64,000 bases of DNA, taken from contig CM064573.1 in assembly GCA_032716605.1 (NCBI GenBank), forward strand, positions 1,178,419 through 1,242,418. The letters run 5' to 3'. Below are positions 55,642-64,000 of the stretch, piece after piece. The position numbers were made by a program, and so were the translations under genes. How positions within the stretch are numbered: the first letter of the stretch is position 1; every line of letters begins with the position of its first letter. Under the pieces are notes generated by a model. That model was not told where the DNA came from, searched no databases, and saw nothing but the letters and a program-made list of their open reading frames with translations. This stretch comes from Paralithodes platypus (Eukaryota; Arthropoda; Malacostraca; Decapoda; Lithodidae).

Positions 55642-55923
55642 ATTTATAAGGTAAGTGTATGGTGTTACATGTATGATATGTAGTGGGAAGAGTAGTATTT
55701 TATGGATAGAGGATAGCGATGTAGGGCAATGTCGTGAAGTTGGATGTGTATGTTATATAAAGAGGGTTTTCCTGATACCCCTGATGTGTGAGGCAGAAAG
55801 ATATGTATCCAGCTACCAAGGCCTGGGAGAGAAAATGGAATTCAGGCTATTCCCTGAGTCTCCCGAAACCTTGGCGGTAGTACTTCCCTGGGCGGGGCTG
55901 CCTACCCCTACTACCTACAAAAA
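55642..55923 (-). other. LINE-C 5' region
   Basis: About 280 bp upstream of the ORF, without a second ORF. It would hold the internal promoter if the element is full length, but no defined promoter motif is convincing. It ends in AAAAA on the plus strand next to the target repeat. Confidence 0.5.
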
Positions 55924-56382
55924 CTTGAAGTAGTGTATCTTACTTGTATAAGTGTTTCTTAGTGAAAAAACTTTTATTACTGGTCGAGCATTCTCTGGTG
56001 TAGGCTACGTGACCAAGGTGGTGGAGCCCACGAGGGGCCATGCTTTTTGCCAAACGTTTTGCTTGTTTGTGGAACACTTTCATATAAATATCAGTCAATT
56101 ATATTGCTATTTATCAGTTCAAGTAGTGTATCTTACCTTGTATTAGTGTTTCTTAGTGAAAAAAACTTTCATTACTGGTCGAGCATATGTCGCCATGCTC
56201 CCTCAGCCCTGTGCATTTTTGCTCGATAATTTAGTGGTGGAAAGTGCTTGCATTTTTGCTCGATAATTTATTGGTGGAAAGTGCTTGGGAGGTAAGTTTT
56301 TTATGGGCAAAAGCACTCTACATATACGGCTTGGTGGCCACGAGGGAATCTCAGCAGTGTGAGTAAGTACAGTCAACATTTT
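55924..56382. repeat. Continuation of the copy B tandem repeats
   Basis: Matches 39152-39601: the rest of the 178-bp units and the 36-bp duplication. No ORF. Confidence 0.85.
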
Positions 56383-56690
56383 TGGTGGTGGTGGTGGTGG
56401 TGGTGGCGGCCACGAGTAGGTGGACGTGATGGTGGTGGTGGTGGTCGTGGTGGTTTTTGGTGGTTCTGGTCGTGATGGTGGTGGTGGTGGTGGTGGTGGT
56501 GGTCGTGGTGATGGGGTCGTGGTGGTGGTCGTGGTGGTGGTGGTGTGGTCGGGGTGGTGGTGGTGGTGGTGTTGATGCTGGTGGTGGTGGTGTTAGTGGT
56601 GGTGGTGGTGGTGGTGGTGGTAGTGGTGGAGATGGTGGTGGTGGTGGTGGTGGAGATGGTGGTGGTGTTGATGGAGATGGTGGTGGTGTT
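56383..56690 (+). repeat. (GGT)n-type microsatellite, copy B
   Basis: Homologous in position to 39602-39884 but different in fine structure, as expected for an unstable microsatellite. Confidence 0.95.
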
Positions 56691-56780
56691 GACACCAATA
56701 GGGTAGGGTCCCTTTTCTGACCATGGGTCAGGTCAGAAAATGAACCCAACCCTATTTGTGTCAACACCACCACCATCTCC
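56673..56780. repeat. 50-bp-arm inverted repeat (cruciform candidate)
   Basis: Arms 56673-56722 and 56731-56780 are reverse complements with about five mismatches, around the 8-base centre ATGGGTCA. The arms start in the GGT tract and include TGTTGACAC and TTTTCTGACC. The right arm continues as a short ACC-type tract to about 56815. Confidence 0.85.
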
Positions 56781-56814
56781 ACCAACACCACCATCTCCAC
56801 CACCACCACCACCA

Positions 56815-57198
56815 TTTTATTATTATTATTATTTTTGTGTATAGGCCTACTTTATTATTGTTATTATTATTATTTATTATACCTGTTATTCCTGTGTATG
56901 GGATCACCCATAAAAAAGTATTTATTTGTATTTATATTTTAGCTTTATTATTATAGTTTAGCTTTATTATTATATATTATATATATATATTATTATTTAA
57001 TTATTTTTATTTTTTTTTTAATTTATTATATTTTTTTTTTTTTTTTTTTTTTATATTTTTTTATATGTTATATTTATATTTTATTTTATATGTATATATA
57101 TATTTTTTTACTCTATATTTTATATATATATATATATTATTTATATATATATATATATATATATTTATATTATATATATATATAATTATATATATATA

Positions 57199-57284
<86 letters not shown>

Positions 57285-57330
57285 ATATAGATATATATAT
57301 ATATATATATATAATAGCCTACTGTATATA
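56815..57330. repeat. (ATT)n, poly-T and long (TA)n microsatellites
   Basis: Almost pure A+T: TTA triplets to about 56880, T-runs at about 57010-57060, then (TA)n with occasional TT or AA from about 57080 to 57315. Apparent Tyr/Ile ORFs here are artefacts. Confidence 0.95.
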
Positions 57331-57352
57331 TATGCTTCCACATTTCTGTCAA

Positions 57353-57535
57353 CACAGTGGTGTTTGTGGTGGTGGTGTTAGGTGTGGTAGTTGTGGTGGT
57401 GGTGATGGTAGTTGTGGTGGTGGTGATGGTAGTTGTGGTGGTGGTGTTAGGTGTGGTGGTGGTGGTGGTGGTGATTGTAGTTGTGGTGTTGGTGATGGTA
57501 GTTGTGGTGGTGGTGATGGTAGTTGTGGTGGTTTT
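57353..57535 (+). repeat. 21-bp G-rich minisatellite
   Basis: Units close to GGTAGTTGTGGTGGTGGTGAT repeat about eight times. Being a multiple of three, it leaves frames open and mimics a Gly/Cys/Ser repeat protein, but no start, conserved context or flanking coding sequence supports a gene. 57536-57660 holds nothing recognisable. Confidence 0.85.
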
Positions 57536-57662
57536 CACACCTTCGAATACCACTCCCTTGGCTTCACACCTCCCAATAGGATACCTGGACCTGAGTTGAC
57601 CTGAGTGACCCTTTCCCAGTCACTTGATCTCTTGTATATACTATGTTTTTTATTGTTATTAT

Positions 57663-57949
57663 TATACCCCCTCCCCCTCCCCCCCCCCCATTATATCCCC
57701 CTTCCCCTCCCTCCCCCATTATATCCCCCTACCACTCCGTCCCCCATTATATCCCCCACCTCCTCCCTCCCCCATTATACCCCCTCCCCCCTCCCCCTCC
57801 CTCCCCAATTATACCCCCTCTCCCATTATACCCCCTCTCCCTCCCGCCCCCATTATACCCCCCTCCTCCTCCCTCCCCCATTATACCCCCTCCCCCTCTT
57901 CCGCCATATAGCCTACAATATATATTAGTATACTCCTCCCCCTCCCCCC

Positions 57950-57998
<49 letters not shown>

Positions 57999-58086
57999 TA
58001 TATCATTCGTATTTATGTATTTATCTAAGTTATGCCCCCTCCCTCCCCCATTATACACCCTCCCCCTCTTCCCCCATTATACACCC
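57663..58086 (+). repeat. C-rich minisatellite with an embedded (TA)n tract
   Basis: About 30-bp units built on CCCCCATTATAYCCCC occupy 57663-57905 and 58031-58086. They are separated by a piece containing (TA)n at 57953-57995. The strong C/G strand bias could allow i-motif or G-quadruplex folding. Confidence 0.9.
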
Positions 58087-58522
58087 TCTGTGACTCATGT
58101 CCAGTGTGAGCATGCTGTACAGAACGCCTAGTCATGCCCCACTCTCGCTAGGATCGTCAGGGCAGGAACTTTGGCTGTAGTCTATGTAGAGTTTCCTAAC
58201 TTAGTTCATGTGAGCCGTTGTACTATAAGTATTATGAATATGTATTTTGTTTTCATCTGAGTCAACGAGTTCTATTTTATATCATTAGTTATAAGTATTG
58301 TGTGTAAAACTTATTTGTAATGATGGGAGGAGAGACGGCCACAGTTGGGGGTCAGTGGGTGCGCCAGGTGGGAGGTGGGCCTAACTCACTAGCACCCCCC
58401 CCCCCCCCCCCCCCTCAGTGCTAGGGGAGCCTTTGTCTATCCCAGAGGAGAGATAGAAATTACGTAATGGTTGTCAGTGGGCGGTCCTTAGTAGTTCACG
58501 TTGGGCTCACTAGAGGGCCGGG

Positions 58523-58530
58523 TATAAAAA
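58523..58530 (+). promoter_or_regulatory. TATA box of the Gypsy LTR promoter
   Basis: TATAAAAA within GGGTATAAAAAGGG. An initiator-like TCAGAAC lies about 28 bp downstream (58550-58556), the usual TATA-to-start spacing. It sits about 435 bp into the LTR, giving a plausible U3/R border. Confidence 0.6.
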
Positions 58531-59146
58531 GGGAAGTCTAGCCATTTTTTCATCAGAACTCATTAGGCAGAGCGACTTCTCATTTCCCTTGCTAACTATA
58601 TATATTCTTCTGACTGATGTGAAGTTTCTCTACTACCTTACATTCTTATCTCCTCTTTTCTCTGTCTGTTTAACTTCCATGGTCCCGTTGGTGCAGAGCT
58701 AGTCAGCCAACGTATTATCGCTTGAGTTCTCACGAGATACTTGCCTATTAGATAGCCTATTTTGGAAGGGTTAACTTAGAATAGGATTGATTTATGTTTG
58801 TTGCACTTGTATATGCATTTCCCTGGGTGTTATTATTATTATTCCTGTTTTCTGCTGGTCTAGGTAATGCTAGACTGGGTAAGGCTTTTCTCGGTGTTAC
58901 GAGTTGTTGTGTGATGCAGTGGTTAAGCGATAAACCTGCATACTCGTTTCGGTTCAGTGAAACCTAGGTTGTCTTCGCGGCTGACTGTGTTGAGTTAATA
59001 ATTTACAGTGCGTGAGGGCAAGAGCCTAACCACCCTGTATTTTATTAACAGTTTGTTTTTTACTTTGTCAAGGAGCCGGGAGAAAACCAGATACAAGGGA
59101 TCTGGATTTCTCAAAGTGCACTTGTTTAGTTTTTTAACGTAATACT

Positions 59147-59632
59147 TTAACCCTTAATTAGCGGCGAGCAACATAAGTCGAGTTAAATAAAGCTGGACTA
59201 TGTGGCGGCGCTCGACATAACTCGAGTGGCAATTTCAGCACGTAATGTGGCTGAGAGAGAGAGACAAGTGGTGGCAGGAGACTAGCGAGCGTATGACTGC
59301 TCCAGACCACCGCGGCGAACCTACTGACACAAATCTCAGCTCCCTCCTCCCTCTCTCACTCGCTACATACTCAATTATGTACCGAAAGTACCGAATTACC
59401 TGCTTTTTGCACTCGCGTTGCACGGTTATTGCAAGAAAACTATCCATCATACAAGGATCGTTATGGTGTCATTCGAAAGCTGTTTATGCCCTTTCAGGGA
59501 TAGGGTACTGTTTTACGTTCTGGGTCTTATTTAGGCATGAAAATGATCACGTAAACAGCCCTATTTTGGCTAAAAACACCCCGCTGGGCGGTACACATAA
59601 ATAAACCGCATAGGCCGCTCGTAAGGTGTTAA
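59147..59632. mobile_element. piggyBac-like TTAA MITE, copy 4, nested in the LTR
   Basis: 486 bp between TTAA at 59147-59150 and 59629-59632, with the same termini as the other copies. Here the subterminal pair is ACATAAGTCGAG and CTCGACATAACTCGAG. It differs from the other three by about a dozen substitutions. Confidence 0.78.
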
Positions 59633-60426
59633 ACAGTTGTAAGGACTTCGCTAGGCTACGAGCCGTTTTTGCTCAGTCACTGCTACCTTTTGCCCACAGT
59701 ACCCCAGCTAGACTTTACTCGATTAGTAGATACAGAATAGTATTGAAGCTTTCCTTATGTATGATATTGTTTATGCACTATTGATTTCATGTGTTGCAAG
59801 CTTGGCTACTTTAGTGATTAGTGGCCCACGAGCACAATCCGAGTAGGCTATTCCCGTTGCATTTGCGGAGTACTTCTTTTTAATGTTTGCCATTTACTAT
59901 TGCATATTCTTTTAATTATTCTCAATTTAAACCTTTAATAGTATTTAATTACCAGTGTATTTGCTTATTGAATTACTGTTCAAAATCCGATACGTACTTC
60001 TTACGAGCATCCGAGAAGCATCTAACCTTTTTCAGAAGATTCCTTGCTCGATGCTTAAGGACTATTAATTAACGTAACGTAATAGTGCCGATCCGAAGTA
60101 GAGGGTGGAGGACTTCTTAAGTTCTTAGTCAAGGGTGGATTACTTCGGCTTCGGCCAACACTATTCTTTGGTGTTGTTGTTTCTTACTTCATTGTTTGAT
60201 TGTTGACCAGACTAGATAATTCCTGTCTCTTTATTAGTCTGTTGTTGAACACTAGTACCGAGTTCTTGTATACCCCGTTATAGCAGATTGAACTCTGGAG
60301 GGTATTGGTGTTTTTTGTTCGGCTGGCAGTACTCAGGGGTTGGGATCGTGTGTTTCCGTTGTGGCAGCGAGCCATATTCGAGTCCTGATTGAGAGCCCTT
60401 GTGTACCCGAGTGCCAGTTCGTAACA

Positions 60427-60445
60427 AATGGCGACCTTGCTTAGG
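60427..60445 (+). other. Primer-binding site
   Basis: AATGGCGACCTTGCTTAGG directly follows the LTR end. TGG followed by CGACC would pair with a tRNA 3' end ...GGTCG-CCA. The tRNA species is not identified here. Confidence 0.55.
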
Positions 60446-60637
60446 ATTTTGTGAACAGTATACATTTTTGCAGAGTTGTACAACATTTGTTTGTTTGTAT
60501 TTTAGCGTGCATATTGAAGAATATTTTTTTGGTATGGCAATTAGTAAAGCATTTAAGAGACTCCAGTTAATTTAGTAATTAGTGCTTGCATAGGAAGTTT
60601 AACACTTTTGTTCCAGATTTTTTTTGTGGACTTCAGT

Positions 60638-61813
60638 ATGTCATGCATTAGCACTGACGATGAGCGAGAGATGTCATTTGAAGGTGTGCCGTTAGTAACC
60701 AGTGAGGAGGATGCTAGAGTTTTTGTGAGTAAGCGGTACCACATGACGGAGGAGAGGCTGACTGGGGTGGATGTTTGTGGCTTGCACCTGATAGCCAAGG
60801 TTTTGGGCATTTCCAATGTAGTAGGGATGTCCAAGGGGGAGCTGATTTCCTGGGTGTTGCGTGGGCGACATGGGGTTTCGGAGGAGAGGGCGTTTGGGGG
60901 GGTTCCTCCCCAAATCCCCTCTCACTCGACTCCCACAGTGCCGTCCACTCAGTTACCGGAGGTTAGCACTCTCCCACAGGGGGATGAGAATTGGCAGATT
61001 GGAGTGCCCTCGGGTGGTGCACGTGGTGGTTCCCCAGTTTTTGCCCCCCCTCCTTCAGTAGTGGCAGCTCCCTCTTCCTGCCTGTCTCCAGATATGGTAT
61101 TTAGACTTGAGCTTGCTAAGGTTGAGGCTAGGAAGCAGGAGAATGAGACTAGGAGGCATGAGATTGAGGTTAGGAGGCAAGAGGATGAGACCAGGAGGCA
61201 TGAGGCTGAGCTTAGGTACGACTCGGAGAAATATTGTGCTAAATTAGATTTAGATAAGACTCGTGCAGAGTCGACAGGGACTCGGATGGGCCGTGAGGGC
61301 CAAGTAAGAGAACATTCCTTGGCCCAATTAGTCAAATTGGTGCCGGTATTTAGTGAAACTGAAGTCACAGAATTTTTTAATCGTTTTGAGAAGAAGTGTA
61401 GGGAGCATAATTGGCCTGAAGAGAAGTGGGCAGCTCTAGTCTCCTCAAGACTTACGGGTAAGGGTCTGAAGGCTTATGATGCACTGCCTTTAGAGTCTTG
61501 CATTGACTACCCAGAATTGAAGAGAGCTGTCCTACGGGCATACGAGTTGCAACCGGAAACATATCGAATGAAGTTTCGGGGTGTTACAAAGACTAGGGAG
61601 GCGACCTTTCTTGAACATGCCCGGGACTTAAAAGATGCACTTAAAAACTGGACACGTTCTGAGAAAGATGAGACGGCAGAACAGTTGACTGAGCTGTTTC
61701 TGCTCGAGCAGTTTTATAAGTGTACTGGTGCAGAAATGACTTTAACTATTAAAGAAAAGAACCCAAAAACTCTACAGGGGCAGCTGAGATGGCTGACCTC
61801 CGGCTATCACTAA
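60638..61813 (+). pseudogene. gag: Gypsy gag, SCAN-like capsid
   Basis: The first ATG in frame is at 60638. An N-terminal domain (EERLTGVDVCGLHLIAKVLG, then MSKGELISWVLRG) is followed by a Pro-rich linker and a highly charged coiled coil with repeated RRHEIEVRRQEDE-type heptads (about residues 160-205). A capsid-type region follows: FSETEVTEFFNRFEKKC, AALVSSRLTGKGLKAYDAL, YPELKRAVLRAYEL, FRGVTKTREATFLEHARDL and LTELFLLEQFYKC. The last blocks resemble the SCAN domain, which is known to derive from a Gypsy-type gag. The frame ends prematurely at 61813; the expected continuation AAEMADLRL is one base out of phase near 61770. Confidence 0.8.
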
Positions 61814-62235
61814 TTCGTGGGTGCGGGTCTGCCCAGCGTAGTGAGGCAGGTAACAAGGGGCGTGACGCCCCACCCCCCCGAGTTAGTGATATACCTTATG
61901 CAAACAAGTATAAGAGCCATGATACCAAGACTGACCACAAGACTAGCACCGTCCCATTTAAGAAGGGGCCGGGCCCTTCCCAGTACCAAGGGAAGCCCAA
62001 AGGGGAGTTGGAGTGTTATCATTGTCATAAAAAGGGGCACTTTGCAAGAGTCTGTCCTAGCAAACCACCTACAGCAGCTGTGTCTTTGGCCTGCAACATT
62101 GGTGTGTCTCCGAAGTCATCTGAGTTTGCCCGGGGCAGTTCGTCAGAGGCTGAGGTACAGCCAATGCAGAAGCACCTGGGAGGCTCGAACCCTGCTCAGG
62201 ATGTTTTTTGCGACCATAGAGGGCGGGCAACGTGA
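61770..62235 (+). pseudogene. Gypsy nucleocapsid zinc knuckle region
   Basis: Continues gag in another frame: MADLRLSLIRG, a basic linker, and one CCHC knuckle CYHCHKKGHFARVC at about 62014-62055, which binds RNA during packaging. It stops at 62233-62235. The probable coding path switches frame at or near the T-run GTTTTTTG (62203-62210), which could be a slippery site or a simple indel. Confidence 0.78.
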
Positions 62236-63557
62236 TGTGGGCGGGGCGCAAGCATGGAGTAGAGGTCTTGCGTGATACAGGTGCTTCCCAATCTCTGATG
62301 AAATACTTGACTGGCTACCCTATAAACGCGGCTCGGGTGGTAGTGGTGCAGGGTATTAATGCAACTCGGTCATACCCGCTGGTGCGGTTGGAGTTGGAGG
62401 TGGATGGTGTGGCACGTGAATTGGATGTCGGGATTGTGGAGAAACTGCCAGTGGAGGGCGTCGACCTTCTCGGCAACGACTTTGCAATGCCCGCTTCTGA
62501 GGTTCTACCCTTAGTCGTTGCCGAGAGGCCGGCCGACGTGAGTAGGGAAGAGCAAGAGTGGGTCGAGCGGTGCCAGACACAACCCATGGCGTGTGTTGTC
62601 ACCCGAGCTCGGGCAGCTATAGTGTCACTGCCTAGTCCTCCGTCTTCAGACCAGCGGAGGAACGATCAACAGGAGGAGGCTAAAGCTGGAGTTGGTTTTA
62701 AGAGTTTTGACTCGGCGGCTCTCCTGGGTGATTCAGTATTAGCACCATTACTTAATTCTGGAGTAGCCCCTGGGCCTGTCATCGAGAGTGACGAGGCTGG
62801 GCATGACGAGTCTCCACGACAGCAACGTTATGTACATCGAGAGAGACAGAGGGAGCAGCCCAGTATCGGGGAAGGTCATGCATTGCTCCGGGAGCAGTTA
62901 GATCGCTTGGCACCCTCAGATATACGTCGGTTGCAACTAGAGGACCCTGAGCTCCAAACGCGTGCTAATGGAGCTGTAGAGCTCGACGAGGACGGCGATG
63001 CACAGCCAGGAGAGTATGTGAGGCGCCCCTCTGAGCTTCTCACTGTCCCTGTGTTGGCTTGTTGCGGCCGTGGTGGAGAAGGAGAGGGGGACAGTCAAGC
63101 TTCAGAGGAGGATAGCTGGGATCAACATGTTTCAGCGGATCAGTGGGCGGGGAACTCGAGCCTTATGGCTGATGAGGCTATAGCTCATTTGCCTGAGCCG
63201 CAGTTTGATGCTATCCGTCAGTTGTTCGGTTCATACCCAACTGTATTTGCTGAACACCCAGGCCTCACTACTCAGGCTATGCATGATGTTGACGTGGGGG
63301 ACCATCTACCCTTTAAGTCAATCCCGTACCGTGTGCCCCCCATAAAACTACCAGCTCTGAGGGATGAGTTGGAGTATATGCTCGGTAGAGGGTTGATAGA
63401 GAAAGGCACAGTTAAGTGGACTTCCCCCGTAACACTGCAGCCTAAGCCAGATGGCAAGGTACGCTTTTGTATTGATTTCCGTAGGTTAAACGGTTTGACT
63501 CCAACTAACCCATATCCTCTTCCTCGGGTTGATTATAGTGTTGACAAAATTTGGTAA
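62232..63557 (+). pseudogene. pol: Gypsy pol: protease and RT N-terminus
   Basis: Aspartic protease with the catalytic LRDTGASQSLM near its start and VDLLGNDFA as the second conserved block, about 75 residues apart as in retroviral-type proteases. A long, low-complexity linker follows (about residues 100-330). Then RT begins: HDVDVGDHLPFKSIPYRVPP, ELEYMLGRGLIEKGTVKWTSP, KVRFCIDFRRLNGLT and NPYPLPRVDYSVDKI, ending at a premature stop. The frame breaks near 63550. Confidence 0.83.
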
Positions 63558-64000
63558 TGGTCGGTTTTTGTCTAAAGTAGATTTAGTAAAAGGTTACTGG
63601 CAAGTACCTTTGTCCGAGCGTGCTAAAGAGGTATGTGGTTTTGTTGTGGACGGGAGTACCTACCGGTGCAATGTTATGCCTTACGGACTTAAGAATGCAC
63701 CAGCAACGTTTCAGAACCTGATGAATGAAATTGTAAAGGACATTCCAAATTGCACCGTATATTTGGACGATGTAATCATTTATGATGACGACTTTGAGAG
63801 CCATTGTGAGCACCTTGAGACCTTGTTCCGGAAACTTAGTGAAGCAGGTCTGGTAGTAAATTTGGCAGAGTGTGACTTCGTAAAAGCCACGGTGCAGTAC
63901 CTTGGGTTTGTAGTGGGAAGGGGACAGGTGTGCCCTCCTCAGAACAAGGTACAGGCTATCAATAAATTTCCGCACCCAACAACCAAGAAGCAGGTTATAA
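63550..64000 (+). pseudogene. pol: Gypsy RT palm, continues past the right edge
   Basis: One base out of phase with the preceding frame, the RT continues: GNGRFLSKVDLVKGYWQVPL (motif A Asp), MPYGLKNAPATFQ (motif B), the catalytic VYLDDVIIYDD (motif C), AECDFVKATVQYLGFVV (thumb) and the start of the connection (INKFPHPTTKKQV). Open to the right edge. Confidence 0.83.

Larger units (their letters stand above)
52565..55923 (-). mobile_element. LINE-C, nearly complete non-LTR retrotransposon
   Basis: The 3' poly(A) end is the T-run at 52566-52583 and the 5' end lies at 55923. Copy A of the duplicated segment preserves the empty site TTATCACTTGAAG; here TTATCACTT precedes the T-run and ACTTGAAG follows the 5' end, giving a target duplication of at least ACTT. 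One ORF of 998 codons holds endonuclease and RT. About 280 bp precede it without a separate ORF1. It is the youngest element in the window and may be recently active. Confidence 0.92.
39885..56690. repeat. 13.4-kb tandem duplication, copy B, interrupted by LINE-C
   Basis: It repeats copy A from 26452 to the LINE-C target at 52564, and again from 55924 to the (GGT)n tract ending near 56690. Within copy B: array 39885-41832, HelB' 41833-42353, HelC' 42416-44256, HelD' 44705-49023, LINE-D' 49069-49661, MITE 49769-50250, array 51250-51912 and HelE' 51913-52040. Differences from copy A are sparse except for a cluster of one-base deletions around 49950-50310. Confidence 0.92.
58089..60426 (+). repeat. 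5' LTR of the Gypsy element
   Basis: Proposed ends are TGTGACTCATG at 58089, immediately after the C-rich minisatellite, and TTCGTAACA at 60426, immediately before the primer-binding site. The solo LTR at 33550-35367 has matching beginnings and ends. Without the nested MITE the LTR is about 1,856 bp. It includes a poly-C tract at 58392-58414. Short frames inside are not genes. Confidence 0.7.
58089..64000 (+). mobile_element. Ty3/Gypsy LTR retrotransposon, 5' part
   Basis: 5' LTR (58089-60426), primer-binding site, leader, gag, zinc knuckle, protease and reverse transcriptase in order, running off the right edge. The 3' LTR, RNase H and integrase are outside the window. Coding is spread over three frames by at least four frame changes, and a TTAA MITE lies in the LTR, so this is an old inactive copy. 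The RT after protease order and RT motifs place it in Ty3/Gypsy. Confidence 0.88.

Noticed and set aside
57065..57604. Tyr/Ile repeat ORF and its antisense Thr-rich partner
   Set aside because: Translation of (TA)n and the 21-bp G-rich minisatellite, not a gene.
58392..58414. Poly-C tract as a viral or regulatory signal
   Set aside because: Simple homopolymer in an LTR; no accompanying motif.

Overview
This window looks like eukaryotic, gene-poor, repeat-rich genomic DNA. The mix of APE-type non-LTR retrotransposons with short microsatellite tails, a Helitron family, Tc1/mariner and TTAA-type MITEs, a Ty3/Gypsy element, and very long (GGT)n, (TA)n, (TC)n and C-rich microsatellites suggests an arthropod, plausibly a decapod crustacean. 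The organism is an inference; no host marker gene is present. I found no intact host protein gene, tRNA or rRNA. The only long uninterrupted gene is the 998-residue endonuclease/reverse transcriptase ORF of a LINE at 52645-55641.

Layout. 1-1065: a broken ORF of unknown, possibly viral, origin that runs off the left edge. 1070-2206: the 3' end of a LINE, with a piggyBac-like TTAA MITE nested in its last codons. 2207-3374: repeat fragments. 3375-9577 (minus): a long Helitron encoding Rep and Pif1-type helicase, inactivated by several lesions. 9800-28399: a large mosaic tandem array made of a few shuffled modules: a 31-bp minisatellite, an iteron-like ACGA motif cluster, a hairpin module and coding-like modules. 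LINE fragments interrupt it at 14878-19542 and 22077-23699. The array carries four copies of one unrecognised minus-strand coding sequence (about 216 codons in the two longest). 28400-39601: a head-to-tail series of Helitron deletion derivatives, a solo LTR, a LINE stub, a second MITE and tandem repeats.

The segment 26452-39884 is followed directly by a nearly identical second copy starting at 39885, with a period of 13,433 bp. The two copies meet at a (GGT)n tract. The second copy is interrupted by the 3.36-kb LINE at 52565-55923; the first copy preserves the empty target site. Copy-to-copy differences are mostly single-base indels, so a recent tandem duplication and an unpurged haplotype or assembly duplication both remain possible.

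56383-58088 is a run of simple repeats: GGT, a 108-bp inverted repeat, TA, a 21-bp G-rich minisatellite and a C-rich minisatellite. 58089 to the right edge is the 5' part of a Ty3/Gypsy element: a 1.86-kb LTR with another TTAA MITE nested in it, a primer-binding site, a SCAN-like gag, a zinc knuckle, a protease and a reverse transcriptase, broken by several frameshifts. The solo LTR inside the Helitron derivatives belongs to a related LTR family, which helps define the LTR ends.

Functionally this is layers of mobile elements inserted into one another: MITEs inside LINEs and LTRs, LINEs inside the array, an LTR inside a Helitron, and a LINE inside a duplicated block. This nesting gives a relative order of events.
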